Shown: piece by piece, positions 27,032 to 39,472 of the stretch
Position numbering within the stretch: position 1 is the first letter of the stretch
How the letters are laid out: each line of letters starts with the position of its first letter
The notes under the pieces: generated by a model
What the model was told of the DNA's origin: nothing
Database searches by the model: none
Seen by the model: the letters and a program-made list of their open reading frames with translations, nothing else
Assembly (NCBI GenBank): GCA_002682825.1
Contig: NOKP01000011.1
Coordinates: 124,420 to 188,419 of the forward strand
Direction: 5' to 3'
Length of the DNA stretch: 64,000 bases
Origin: Neonectria sp. B-13
Taxonomy: Eukaryota > Ascomycota > Sordariomycetes > Hypocreales > Nectriaceae
Made by a program: the position numbers and the translations under genes

Positions 27032-27812
27032 AAGGGTTTCAAGTGTGAGGAAGTGGCCTTGGGATTGTGCTCAATGATGATTGGACGGCATTCATGAGAC
27101 AGTGTTCTCGTGGTGGGATTTTCGTGTAGATATGTATATTTGATGAGTTATGAAGAACCATCGTCAGCCCTTCCCGGCGGAATCATGATACAAGTCTTTA
27201 TTTTAATGAATCCTCGGCTATCTACCACTAGTCGCCCCAGCCCACATGCCATTCTACTCTCAACTTAGAAGATTCCGTTGCTTGGGACATGATGCGGATA
27301 CAGTGGGCTTCAGCATTTGGTATACCAGTATACCCAGGTTCCCCTGCAACGGCAGTTGCTTTCTTGTCTCGACTAGGCAAGTAGCTAGCCAGGATCCCCC
27401 GTACTCGACTCGACTATAGGCCTATTCCCTCTTTGATGAAATGACCCCAAGCTCTGCAAGGACAAAAAGCCGGGATTGGTTTGCTGTCCCTTTCGAGGAG
27501 GCCTAAAGCGACTCCAGGACCTGGATGGTTTGCCTAGTCCGTTCATCATCCCAGGGATCGATTTGACGCAGCCTCGGATATACCAAGACAGAACAAAAAT
27601 TGCCTGTTCGGAAGCTTCGGCTTATAGTGTTATGTACTGGGCATGAAGAGGAAGGGAGAGTTGGTTCCCATGAGCTTGTGTGACAGGTTGACACTCGATC
27701 ACTCAAACTCTAGCCTCCTCATACCAGTTTCGAACTCGGCCCATAGCTTGATATTCTTTGGTAAAGCCGAGGAGATCTTGAAAATAGCGCAAAAGAGCAT
27801 ATTTCATGACTC
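27032..27812. other. Convergent region between HSK3 and RPR2
   Basis: It holds two converging 3' ends. No gene, RNA or notable repeat was seen. Confidence 0.5.
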
Positions 27813-28361
27813 TCATGTTGCTGGAGATGTCTCTGGGGCCTGAGTGTCTGCAGGTGAGTCCCTCGTCAAATCCATTTTCGACTCCTCTTTCTCCTGGTTC
27901 CTCAACGAACGTCTCTTCTGCTTCGGAGCATTGACTGGGTACCTCTTCGCGTTACCGCACGTCTTGCATCGAATTGTAAGAAGGTCGGCCCACGGCTTTC
28001 TCCCACCTTTGCTGTCGTTCTCCACAGTCGAAATGCACGTCTGGCCTTCGATCAAGAGTGTGTCGCAGAACTTGCAGATAGTCTGCTTCAGGGCCGGGCT
28101 TTGTCGAATTTGCGCCTTCAGGGACACCGCCCGCATGCTGGAGATCATTTGACGAGACATGTTTTGCACTGCATTCTGCCCGTTGGTGCTTGGTGCTGTA
28201 GCACTGGCGGACAATGATTTTGCGGCGGCATCGAGAGGGTGATTATGAGGCTGGCTGGCAAGGTATGTTGCAGCTTGATAGAGATATGAGGCTCTGTTGT
28301 AAATGTGTCTGTTCTGGACCCCTTGTGGGCCTTTTGTCTTCGGGCCCTTCACCTTCGCCAT
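27813..28361 (-). CDS. RPR2: RNase P/MRP subunit Rpr2/Rpp21
   Basis: A single exon of 182 residues. The N-terminal helix (NRASYLYQAATYLA) matches the Rpp21/Rpr2 pattern. The zinc-ribbon cysteines are ICKFCDTLLIEGQTC and RCKTCGNAKR (two CxxC pairs about 45 residues apart), followed by a lysine/arginine-rich stretch and an acidic tail. Rpr2/Rpp21 binds the RNA core of ribonuclease P and is needed to mature the 5' ends of precursor tRNAs in the nucleus. The related RNase MRP protein Snm1 shares this zinc ribbon, so Snm1 is the alternative; the start of the zinc ribbon and the N-terminal helix favour Rpr2. The gene is divergent from SUB2, with 485 bp between start codons. Confidence 0.88.
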   Translation of the reverse strand: MAKVKGPKTKGPQGVQNRHIYNRASYLYQAATYLASQPHNHPLDAAAKSLSASATAPSTNGQNAVQNMSRQMISSMRAVSLKAQIRQSPALKQTICKFCDTLLIEGQTCISTVENDSKGGRKPWADLLTIRCKTCGNAKRYPVNAPKQKRRSLRNQEKEESKMDLTRDSPADTQAPETSPAT

Positions 28362-28846
28362 TGGTCATAGGTGTCTGGTGTTTTTGTTGGTAATTGTTTT
28401 GTCACACAAAGATGCATCGCGTGAAGACTCATCTCGAAGGTTCGTATGGCTCCGTGCCTTGTTGGTATATTGGCACTGTGCACTGGCGCGTCCGCTTCGA
28501 CGCGTCACGTGCAAGGGATCGGGCACGGGCCTATTTGGCCTAAGGGTGCAGCGCGGCTCTTGCTTGTGCCTGCTGGCATCTCCCTCCTCAGCCTCAACAA
28601 ACCTCTTTGTCCGCCTTTGAACGAGTAACTTGGGTTCTCGCTCTCCATCCTCTCTCCCTCTCTCAGTTCTACACCCGCCTCCTTCTCATCACGCTGCAGC
28701 ACGCTTGCGCGAGGTGATTCCCACAGCAACGCTCCCATCCCCACGGAGTCGCATCCCTTCCGTCAGCGCAAAGCCTCGTTTTGCAAACGACCCTTCGCGA
28801 CAGCTTTCGCATTTCCATCTCTAACCAACCCCCAACCATCGCCAAA
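28362..28846. promoter_or_regulatory. Bidirectional promoter between RPR2 and SUB2
   Basis: 485 bp separate the two start codons. The SUB2 side ends in a C/T- and CA-rich leader with a good start context (GCCAAAATGTC). No clear TATA box was seen. Confidence 0.6.
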
Positions 28847-30878
28847 ATGTCCCACGAGGAGGACCTCATCGACTACTCCGACGAGGAGATCGGTGGCAAC
28901 GAGACCGCCGCCACCACCTCGAACGGCAAGAAGGGCGAGCTCGCCGCCGGCAACAACGTCGACAAGAAGGGCAGCTATGTCGGTATTCACTCGACTGGAT
29001 TCCGCGACTTCCTTCTGAAGCCCGAACTGCTTCGCGCTATTGGTGACTGCGGTTTCGAACATCCATCGGAGGGTCAGTCCTGAAATTCTAATACCCTAAG
29101 TCATCAAATCCCCTCCCTTGAAGCTTCAAGCGTCCGTCCATCTCGCAAGCAAGAAAGAAAAATGGCCATTCTTCCCCCACAAAGTCGTCGTCGTCGTCAT
29201 CGCCGAGAGCGGTTCAGCATGGATCTGAGAAATGGTCCCAGCATCCGCACCATCCGGGCAAGAGCAGACCACTGGTGAAAGGTGGTCTGTCGTATTTTAC
29301 AACTCGCAAGTCAAGATATATCACGCGGAAGCGGATATTCCATGAGCAGTTGACACGGACGGATTGGAAGAGCATTGGTGGAAGCGGACGAGAATACAAG
29401 GGTATTCGCCCTTGCGCAAGATGCCGTCAAGTTTACGGCCTTGATTGGCGGATGCAATCCCTCGCGCTGAGACACTGGTCTTGGGGCTTGTTCCGCTCGG
29501 TACTGCGGATCACTTCTCTGGTTGAGAGGATGCGAAACCACCCACATGGCTAAGCTGCGACGATGGACGGACTCTTGATACTACACCCGTCGTTCGTTGC
29601 TTCTTGGAAACAAACTCTAACATCGGTTCGATCGACAGTCCAACAAACCTGTATCCCCCAGGCTCTTCTCGGTGGTGATATTATCTGCCAGGCCAAGTCC
29701 GGTCTTGGAAAGACTGCCGTCTTCGTCCTCGCCACTCTTCAGCAGGTCGAGCCTGTCAACGGAGAGGTTTCGGTCGTGGTCATGTGCCACACTCGCGAGC
29801 TGGCTTATCAGATCCGCGATGAGTACAACCGCTTCAGCAAGTACATGCCCGATATCAAGACTGGCGTCTTTTACGGCGGCACCCCCATCAAGACCGACAT
29901 TGAGACGCTCAAGAACAAGGAGACCTGCCCCCACATCATTGTCGGCACCCCCGGTCGTCTTAAGGCTCTCGTCCGCGACAAGGCTCTCCGTCTCGGAAGC
30001 GTCCGCATTTTCGTTCTCGATGAGTGCGACAAGATGCTCGACCAGCCTGGTGAGTTTGAAATGATTATCAACGCTACTCTCCGCAGGTGCTGACCAGATA
30101 CCAGACATGCGCACCGATGTCCAGGATGTTTTCCGGGCCACCCCTCAGCAGAAGCAGGTGATGATGTTCTCGGCCACCCTTTCCGAGGAGGTCAAGCCCA
30201 TCTGCCGAAAGTTCATGCAGAACCCCACTGAGCACTACGTCGACGAGGACACCAAGCTCACTCTCCACGGTCTCCAGCAGTACTACATCAAGCTGGAGGA
30301 GAAGGAGAAGAACCGAAAGCTCAACGAGCTTCTTGATGACCTCCAGTTCAACCAGGTTATCATCTTCGTCCGAAGCACTGTCCGTGCCACGGAGCTCGAC
30401 AAGCTCCTCCGAGAGTGCAACTTCCCTTCGATTGCTGTCCACTCCGGAGTCAGCCAGGAGGAGCGGTAGGTCCAATGGAAGCCCCGTCTCGCCTTCAGAA
30501 TCTAACGTTTGGCAGTATCCGTCGCTACAAGGAGTTCAAGGAGTTCAAGAAGCGCATCTGCGTTGCCACCGACGTGTTCGGCCGTGGTATCGATATCGAG
30601 CGTATCAACCTGGCCATTAACTACGATCTCTCCAATGATGCCAGCTCATACCTTCACCGAGTCGGTCGTGCCGGTCGTTTCGGTACCAAGGGTCTTGCCA
30701 TCTCCTTTATCAGCACCGACCAGGATCAGGAGGTCCTCAAGGAGATTGAGAAGCGATTCGAGGTCGCCCTTCCGTATGTTCCGCTCCGAGCCTGTTTTGT
30801 TTTGACGATGACTAACGAGATGTGTGTAGTGAGTTCCCCAAGGAGGGTGTTGATGCCAGCACGTACATGGCGTCTTAG
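28847..30878 (+). CDS. SUB2: DECD-box RNA helicase Sub2/UAP56
   Basis: Exons 28847-29072, 29639-30049, 30105-30465, 30516-30773 and 30830-30878 give 434 residues, the usual family size. Motif I (AKSGLGKT, residues 94-101), DECD at residues 203-206 instead of [14 protein letters not shown] (motif III), [15 protein letters not shown] and [10 protein letters not shown] (motif VI) are all present. Sub2/UAP56 is the ATPase that works in early spliceosome assembly and, with the THO complex and Yra1, in mRNA export. The first intron is 566 bp against about 50-56 bp for the other three, and an ATG inside it at 29563 is open in frame into exon 2. The last exon encodes only the conserved [15 protein letters not shown] end. 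Confidence 0.97.
29073..29638 (+). other. Long first intron of SUB2
   Basis: 566 bp, with donor GTCAGT (not the GTANGT type), a CTCTAAC branch site about 25 nt before the ACAG acceptor, and a weakly defined 5' part. The acceptor is fixed because the join restores HPSEVQQTC, conserved in Sub2. Confidence 0.85.
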
Positions 30879-33193
30879 AGTGTCGGTTGGTGTTTTGGGG
30901 TAGTTTTGCTACAACACGGGTCGATCTCTTTGCTACTGAAGGCCCGAGACCTCGGTGATCCGGAAGAATGATCTCGACAGGGCGAAAGGGAAAAGTTGCG
31001 AGATTTCCAGCTTTGATTGCTTGTATTGAGTAGTTTGTTACCTGAAAGTGATTTTGTGGGATCTGTCGAATATCTGTTTCTCTCTGTGCGTGTGTGATTG
31101 TCTGGTTGGAACCTGTCGTATCCTACAGTCCTATTCTGGGTGACGCCGGTCGGCCTGACACAACATACCTGGCAGCCCGTGCCTCTCTACTTCGTACTTT
31201 GTTGTTGGTGACAGGAGTCAACGCAGGCAGTGATGCCCCATGACTGAACGGTTACGCCTTGTCTCATCCCAACGGCTCGGTTCGGCTCAACTGCCCGAGT
31301 CATCACCAGACTCGCCACCCGTCACGCCGTCGGCGTGATGAGGAAGAAATTTTTATTCTCGTCATCATCCATCTCAGCTAGCCACCGGCTTAGGCTTCCT
31401 CGCTGACGGTGTCACCTTGGCTCGGCAATGGCCGGGTTCGGAGCGATGGTGGATGGAGGTGGTGTGAGGTGTCTTTATCACATTGTCGAGGTTTTTCGCT
31501 TGGGAGGCGAGTGAGTAAGGGCGCGGGAATGCGGTCCGAGGTGAGTCAGTGGGTGATGAGTGAGGATGGCCGGCCCTTTTGGTTGTGGTGTTGATGCTTG
31601 GATGTCTACCTAGGAGGTTTACGAAAGGAGATGTGTGAGGATCATTTGCGTCACGCATTCGGCACGATGTGTGAGGATGCTGTGTGCTGTGTCTTGGTTT
31701 TCCGTGCAACAGCAACTCCTTCGCTGGTGTTCAGCTTCATCCGGGTCGTGGCCGTCTCGGTCCTACAGGAGCAGGGCAGGCGTTACACATGGCAGCACGT
31801 GGTGTTCAGAAGCTGGCCGCTCCCATAACACGAAGCTGCTCGTGGCTACACGCGCCTCCTCCAACATCTACTCGGTGGGGTTTTCCCACCCGCTGGCGGT
31901 GTGACTCGATCGTCCTCTACTCCCGACGTCAATGTGGCATCTTCTTTTTTCCCCTTCGTGTCGACTTCTCGTGACCAGCTTGACTTGCCGAGCCTTGGTT
32001 TTTGCCCCCCCTCGACCAAGGAACTATGCCAGATCGGCGGAGATGTTGCCTCGTCAGGGCAGAGTGGCCAACATCGCTTCTTCTGGGATGCGGAGTGGCT
32101 AGTGGTGACGAGGGTGGAGTGGTTTTTTTGGTAGGTAATTGAGCCAGCCACACGGAGAGAGAGGGAGGGAGAGAGAGACAAGGCACATATGCATATGCAT
32201 CCAAGAAACAACAGGTACAGCACAGCACAGCGCAGCACACTTCGGGCACAAAACGAGGGATCTGCAAGGGGATGGGTTTCTACTGTACGTAGTAGGAATA
32301 CAGTGTAATTACTGGCGAGCGAACCCACTGGCGATCGGCAAGGAGGCGGTGTTGCCGCGTGGGCTTGGGGCGCAACTGGCTCATGTTGGGCAGGGCGGTA
32401 TTCCAGATAACGTTACGGCAGGGGAATTCCCAGTCCGGGCGACTTATTCGAGGTTTGGGGGAGAAGCAGATAACTTAGACGCCCTGTGTTCTCGGCTGCT
32501 CTCGGCTCCAGGCAACCCAGGGAAACTTGGCCCCCTCCAAAGATGGAACAGAGCTGGGATTTGATCCTTGGAGACTTCTCGAAGAATGCCTGATTTGATC
32601 GTGACAATCTGGCAACGGCCGGCGAGACAGCATTCGTCTCACACCCTTTCCGCTCAGGGAGACCCAACCACCAAACTCACCTCCTTCACCTGCCTGATGA
32701 TGCCTACGGCGAGAGCCATGGAAAACAACAGAAGGAATTCCCGCTGCCTCCCAGGACCAAGGGACTTCCCGAATAAGCTGGCCGGGCAATGCTGACTGGG
32801 CTGAGATCTGGTTTTGGCTTTGGTTTTGGTTTTGGTTTGGGTACTTCAGTTCCATGTCCATCCTCGATAAATATCCTGGTTCGGGCAGCCAGCTACCCTA
32901 CCCCCCTAGTAAACCTACCCTGGACCCACGTCCAGTTAGGCAACCACGTTTTTCCCACTCCTTCCGGGCACGGCTCGTCAATCTTACGGTGAAGCCCGGC
33001 GTTAGGAATATGCACAACACACGCGACGAGGAGAACCCACAACCATTGTGTCCTATCATCCCTGTCTCATCCATCTGAGATAAGACCTCCGGGACCAAGT
33101 GCACGGCTGCCACTGTGGCTGGCTGACGAGGGGTAACACCCCATCCCAGACATCAGGATCCGAGCCTCTCTTCCGAAGCCTCCATGCTCTAAT

Positions 33194-33449
33194 TACTTCG
33201 TAAGCCATCGCCATGGGAAACAAGACCGAGTGCGAACCCCGCGAACCGCCCCCGAAGGACCCGGGCTCACGTTCGGAACAGGCAGGGGGACCTCGCGTGA
33301 GTGACAGAGAGTGCTCGGGGAGTCAGCGATACTCCCACCATGACCACGAGGACGAACCGCGCGGTTGCGAAACCCAGCCCCGGATCTCCTCAGTCCTGTC
33401 GGTGTTAGTGGAGCGACCCTGGCTCATCCGGCGTCCAGCGTACTTCGTA
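33194..33449. repeat. Two TACGAAGTA elements 240 bp apart
   Basis: TACTTCGTA occurs at 33194-33202 and 33441-33449, in the same orientation. These are two of at least ten exact intergenic copies in the window; the others start at 5250, 9434, 14175, 15523, 20826, 26068, 31188 and 50179. Confidence 0.7.
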
Positions 33450-34366
33450 GGAACTGGGAGGAATCACACCCGTCATGCGTCTTTGCAAAGTCCCCGTCAC
33501 GCTGACTTGGTACGTAAATCTGGTGCGTGCTTGTCGCCGAGTTGCCCTCGACCAGGAGCATTAGCCTCCGTACGTTGTCATGTGTACATTCGTAGTCTCC
33601 ATCTACTCCATCTCGCGGAGTTCTTGACCCAGATGCGTCATCACATCAGCCATCCTCGGCCCGGTCTTTCTTCACAGCCCAAGTCTCGCGGCGGAGCAGC
33701 ACCGAACGAAGCCTACGCACAACGCCGGTCTCGCTGGGGGGCGGAGAATGAAGCGCAAGCGTATATTTTGCCTGGGGCTGATGGAACAAAATGGAATCGA
33801 CGAATGGTCTAGGGTAGGGCTGCTGACGGTGTTTGACTCATTCTGATCATGTCGTCCGGGAGGTGCCCGAAGCGGAAAGCCGCTGGCCAATCGATGGGAG
33901 ATGGGAGGCGCGCATTGTCAAGGTACGCACACTCCTCCTCTCCCCACCTCGACTCGCTCGGGGCAGAGTCGATCCCTCTACCGCTGCTTTGCCTTGCTCT
34001 GCTTTCGTTCATTGATTGATTGATCCATTCATCCATGACTGCTGACATGGACGATAAATCGCCGCTCAGTCATGAAAGGACGACAGCGAGGTCCCCGCCA
34101 CGCTAGACCCCAGCGTCCGATCGTCATGGCAGAGCATTGTCTCCAGGTGCTGGGAGCAGGCAACATGGCCAGACAGATGGGATGCTACACCGGCCCGGAT
34201 CCAATCAGCACAGCTCGGCATGCCATGAGAGCGGGGAAGGCTCACGCTTCATGAGCGGCATCTGTTGCAGATTCTAGACGATAATGGTGGTGTGCAAGGA
34301 TCGAAAGATGCCATGCGAGGAGATGGTGCTCCGTCCACGTTCGAGAGACGGACACGTTCCCCGGCA

Positions 34367-34392
34367 TGCGGTTGCGGTTGCGGTTGCGGTTC
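34367..34392. repeat. Hexanucleotide run (GCGGTT)n
   Basis: Four consecutive GCGGTT units. It is not the fungal telomere repeat (TTAGGG). Confidence 0.8.
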
Positions 34393-37300
34393 CTTTTTCT
34401 TCAGTGGAGGCCTATTTTCTTCTGCTTTTGGTGCTTTGTTCAACGTCAACCTCTTACACTGGCGGCGACAGGTTCGATGCCACACGGATACCCACAAACA
34501 ACAGCAGCAGGTTCACAATGCACGAGGAGAGTGGCCAGCTTGCGGATTAACCGGAACACCAAAAACCCCGTACTTCATTCGGCTGCTGCGAACTTGTTCT
34601 CTCGGAATTGCTAGTACCCCGAGTACCCGGTGGAGTCCCTCCTCTGCCCCTCATTGCCAGGCAAAACCGATAGATGAGGCGGTGGCCAGGAGGGCTGAGG
34701 TAATGGTTTGTACAGAAGTATCTAGCTGGGATAAAATGCATCTTGTCCGGTATCAGCCAGTGTCTCAGTGCGCCTCCGTCCGGCGGGCCGCAGACACAGG
34801 TACATGCAGTTCACGAAGAGGCTATCACGGTAACGCGAAGGAGATTGGGGCCTCGTTAAAGGGGTTGGTAGTGCAGCCACAAGCATGGCGCACAGGCCAC
34901 TTGACGTACAATGCGAGGGTGGGAGAGTGGAAGGGGCGAGGGAAGTGAAGGACATCGTTCAATTTACCTGAGCGCCCATCGTTCGAATGAGAGGACGGAG
35001 ATGATATTTCGGAGGACAGTATAGTGTAATCATCATTAGACAATCACCATCTAGTGTTCGCATGTGCCCGGGTAAGATACGGTGGGAAAGGGGAATAACG
35101 AAGTCCTCCAGTCCTCAAATTCTGAATCAAGAAAAGGTTAAAGAAAGCCAGGCAGAATCTCGGATGGAGGGTTGTTAGTCACGACTTCGGCGTCCTAAGA
35201 CGACAGAACTGCAACCAAAGTGCATCTAAGGATCAAGATGGACGATGCGCCTCCTTCCATGACGACAGGCAGGTTGTGGATGCAGGAACTGCAAGACAGT
35301 GAAAGCCTCGTGTGCCCATTTTGGAGACGATAGCTCCGGGGCAAATGGCTATGTGTGCTGCGTCCTCTGTTCGTGGACGTTTCAACCGGAGCGAGGCTCC
35401 ATGAACACTGCCTGCGAGTGAACAGCCTCACCCTCCCTCCCTACTCACGACGTAATAGAGCAAGCTCTACTGGGCCTCATCGGCAGAAGGACGCGGCCTC
35501 AATGCCGGAGCCTCAGGGTTCCGGGGCAGTGAAACCAAAAATGGACGATATGGCCTCCTGTGTTAATCTGCATTGCGTGTCGCGTGGCACGGACTGCCCC
35601 GACGAAGCAGTTGTACAGCGCAGGGCGAGCCACGTGAGGTCATAGCTAGGAAGACGGGCCTACGGCTGCTCCGTGGCCTTGGATTAACAATCGGATGGGG
35701 ACAATGGCGAGACTCTTCGGGATTTGCGAGGGCGAAATGGGCCACCCGCTAGATAATCAAGGAGCCACCCTGGCCGTAGCAACCCAGTGTAGTACCCAAA
35801 TCTTTGGCGATCGGGTGCTCCCCATTGTGGTGTGCTTTTTGCGTCTTGTCCCGGGAGGCGGCGAGCTGTGGCAAGACTGGGCATATCAAAGTTTGCCATC
35901 GATTAGGGCGAGTGGGTGTTGGGTACATGCGATTCCATGCTATCTCGCAGGCATCGGGGTGTACTGGGCACTTCGGTCGTGGAGAAAAGCACATTGGGGT
36001 GGTTGAGAAAAGGCCAAGACAAGCCGTCGCATCGCCATCCCATCCATCCATCCCGCCCGCCCCCGGTAGCATCGGAAAAAAATATTGGAGCAATCCCATA
36101 CAGCTCGTGTCAGTAAAGAAAAGTGCGTGTTGGTGTGTATCATCTCGGCCATGCCAGGCGATGCTCTGCTGGCCCATAGACCATGGTGAACCAGTTCTCG
36201 TCTCGTGTCCTTGCCTAGGGCCTAGGAAGGCTGAAGGATCAGGTCAGCAGGTGCCGCCGTTCTTCCAGATGCCCCTCCACAAGGTGAGGGACCGATTTAG
36301 ACGCAAGTGAGGGGGATTGAGGGTTCACTGTCAAGGCAAAACCGGCATAGCATGGCTAAGACGTGTGTTCACTTCTCAAAGGCGGTGGCGGAGACGGAGA
36401 TGGCGGAGGTGGAGAAGGCGAGGTGGAGGTGGCCCAAGGTGGAGGGACGGGATCAGGAAGAGTCATCGCTCATCATCAGCCATCTCAGCCATCAGCCAGC
36501 CCCGAAAAAGCCAAGCTTGCTGTCCGTTTCTGGCTGGGGCTTGTCGGCAGGGAGAAGGTGCTTTCCCCGTCCCAGTACCGTGATCGTTGCGTAGTTGTAC
36601 CTCAGGGTATGGCCACTTTAGCGCTAGGGTGAGGGAGAAAGCCGGGAAGACACCTACTTACCTGGAGGACCTCTCTAAATCCGTTGATATGGGAGAGAGC
36701 TGGAGAGAGAGTGACAAGACAACGGCGGGTTGGGAGGGTGACCGGGGTGGTCGGCACAGCAGGGGTGCGCGACGCACGAACTGGCTGGCGTGCGTGCGAA
36801 GTACGTGAAGGGCGAGTAAAGTGAGTCGTCCGAAGCAGTTCTGTACAGTCTAGTCCAGTAGGTAGGGTGAGCTGGTGGAGATGCGATGCGTGTGTGTACG
36901 GCGTACGCGCGGGAGAATGGTGAGGTGTCCGACCCTTCCATTTTCTCCTGCAGGAGCGTAATAAGGAAGGCAGCAAAGCAAGCCAGTACAGCCCAGTACC
37001 TGCCGACGGGATGGAAGACGATGGCCCCCACGGTACGTATTTTGAGACTCGCTGCCGGTGGAAGGAAGGCGCCGAAGCACTCAAGATACGATCCCAAAAG
37101 CTTTAAATCCAAGCCCACCTACTACGAACTATACTTGAAGTCGACGTCACTCTGCTCAACCTGCCAGCAAACGCTCGCTATCCAAGCATGTAATTACAGA
37201 GCTGCTTGCTCTTCTGTGCGCAGTGCATCATGTTTCGCTGGTTCGTTCACTGCGGCGCGCCTGGGGATGTGAAAGAGGGGCCACCACACGCACACACGCA

Positions 37301-39098
37301 CTTCGACTTCGAGACTGGAGACGGACACTGGGGGAGGGTCCCGCGATGGACCATGACTGGCTGGAAGCACCCTTCCAGCCATGCGGAACCCACGCTGGCC
37401 ACTGACACGGTTTGGGAAAGCCTGAGAAAGCCTGGGAACGCGATGAGAAAGCCTGGCAAAGGGGCACGGCTCTGCACAGGCTGTCCAGTGAGCGACAGGT
37501 TCGGGAGCCCAGGGGGTGAGAGAGTGGAGGCACTCTTGGGGCACACTTGGAGGGAGGGAGGGGCCAACGCGCGCTGGTGCCTCAAAAGGCCAATCAGGGG
37601 ACGCCAAAACACAGACACGCCGCAGGCGTCGAAGGGTGCTGGGCCTGGGGCTTGCTGGGGGGGCTTGCTGGGGGCTGTCGGGAGTGCTGGGGAGGGGGGC
37701 GCTTTTCAGTGGGCTCAGCGGCGCTTCAGCGGGCCTCAGTGGCCCAGCGTGCTGGCGTGCGTGTGGCTCGTCGTTGGCCCGTCATGGCCCAAGATGGCTC
37801 GTCCTGGTTCGTCCAGGTCGGTTTGCTGGCTCGTCCGGGCTTGGTGGTCGTCGTCGCCGGATCCTCCTCGTCCGCCCTTCAAAACTATGCCATGGCCCGC
37901 CCTACCTGACTCCCGCCTTTCTCCCCATCGAATGCATCGCCGTCGCCATGATGTTCGAGTCCGCATTTTAATCCCGTCCCCAGCGACTCTCCGAAGTCTG
38001 CTCTGGATCGTGTATTCTCTCCACTCCACGGCCTCTTGTTGTTTCTCCCGGTCACCCTCTCCCCTCTTCGGCTTTCCCCCGTCCCCCCCTCCCCCCCCCG
38101 TCTCCTGATTCTCCGGAGTCGCAGCGGCATTCACTTGCACCTTGCGACTTTTGCGAGTTGAGTGTGAACAACCTCGCACTCTCTCCAGGCCACGGTCACG
38201 ACACCCCCGAGCCAGTACCAACACAGTACACAGTACACAGCCCGGCCCAGTTCCAGCCCAGCCTCAGCCCAAGGCTACCTCTTTCGTCACCTTATCCTTA
38301 CCTGGCCTAACCCAGCCAGCATCAGCCATCCGCTCCTCCAGGCACAAGCCCAGGCCGCCCACTACAGCACCCACTCCAGCACTCGACAGCACCCACCAGT
38401 GCCCGACGAACAACTGTGACTCTCACGGTCGCAATCACTGACTCTCTGTCCTCTCCGGACTCGCTGTCCTCCAGCTTCTCACTTGGTGTTACTCACTTCC
38501 CGGATCCCTCTTCGGTCTTCCCTATCCTCTCCCCCCTCCATTTCCCCAGCATCAGCATCCCCTTTTGTCCATCACCCTCACATTCTCTATTATCGCCTCT
38601 TTTCTTTAGCTCTTTTTGGCCCTTTGTCCTCTGTCCCTTGTCCCCCTCTTTCCTTCCATCTCGTTTTACCCTCTCCAGGCTCCTGCCCCTCTTCGCCACA
38701 CCCGCTGTGACGAGGATCTTGGTCATTTCCGCCCGGCCCAGGCTCCCACCGCGCACGCTCTCCGAGATCGCCAGTCGGCAGCCACCTTCCACTCACGCCC
38801 CCCGCGGTCATTGCTCGGTTTCGCCACCGTGCAAAAGAGTCACAACCCACCACGCCAGGCTGTCACCACCACTTGACGCCTCAAGCCTCGCCCCTTAGGC
38901 CACGTTCTAAAGAGTCACCCTCCTTGGCCCTTTAATAAATACTCACCACCCTCGGTCCCCTTCCCGTTCAGCCACACCAGGACTCTCGCCGCATTGTACC
39001 TGCATACCTGCACATCAATTAACGGCTTGATCATCTTCAACAACCACCCACCAACCAACACCGAACGCATCTATCTACCTTTCCTCGACCCGCTCTCG

Positions 39099-39116
39099 AT
39101 GGTAGCCTCGTTCTAG
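39099..39116 (+). promoter_or_regulatory. Minimal uORF of the cyclin (5 codons)
   Basis: ATG-GTA-GCC-TCG-TTC-TAG, 357 nt before the cyclin ATG. Confidence 0.5.
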
Positions 39117-39165
39117 GCCGACCACTTGCTTCCAAAACTCTTTTGAGCTTCGAAGCATTGCCGCA

Positions 39166-39267
39166 ATGCCTGTTGCACTTTGCAACCTTCTCCCAGTCGC
39201 CGTCTCCGCTTCGTCCTCCGGTCTTATCGTTCGTGTAATCAAGTCGCATCTCGACTCGCTTGTCTAG
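39166..39267 (+). promoter_or_regulatory. 33-codon uORF of the cyclin
   Basis: It starts in a favourable context (G at -3), encodes 33 residues and stops 205 nt before the cyclin ATG. The peptide is hydrophobic with no recognised motif. Its effect on translation is inferred. Confidence 0.5.
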
Positions 39268-39472
39268 ACGCAATCTTCTTTACATCAACGGAATCGCTTA
39301 TCAACAGATCATTTGCACGCTGTTACCAAGCTTGCTACTCGACTCGAAATTCGCGAATTGCTCCCCGGCAAACCACGATCTGATTGGTTTGACTTAGCCT
39401 CTGACGGCGACTGGATATCATCCTGGCTTGAAACTCGTTCAAGTCTATTTACTATAATTACCGCCCTTCAAG

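Larger units (their letters stand above)
30879..37900. other. Large gene-free interval
   Basis: About 7 kb with no supportable gene on either strand; the longest open frames (for example at 33213-33812 and 35804-36310) are compositionally random. The interval includes three TACGAAGTA elements (31188, 33194, 33441), GGTTTT repeats at 32810-32841, GCGGTT repeats at 34367-34392 and a G-rich stretch around 37630-37720. Confidence 0.5.
37900..39472 (+). promoter_or_regulatory. Cyclin promoter and long pyrimidine-rich leader
   Basis: About 1.5 kb of C/T-rich sequence ahead of the cyclin. Two genuine upstream ORFs lie near its 3' end, at 39099 and 39166. No ATG occurs between 39268 and the cyclin start at 39473, which fixes that start. 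Confidence 0.5.

Noticed and set aside
33213..33812. A 199-residue plus-strand frame with a plausible ATG context
   Set aside because: Composition looks like translated non-coding sequence and no family motif was seen.
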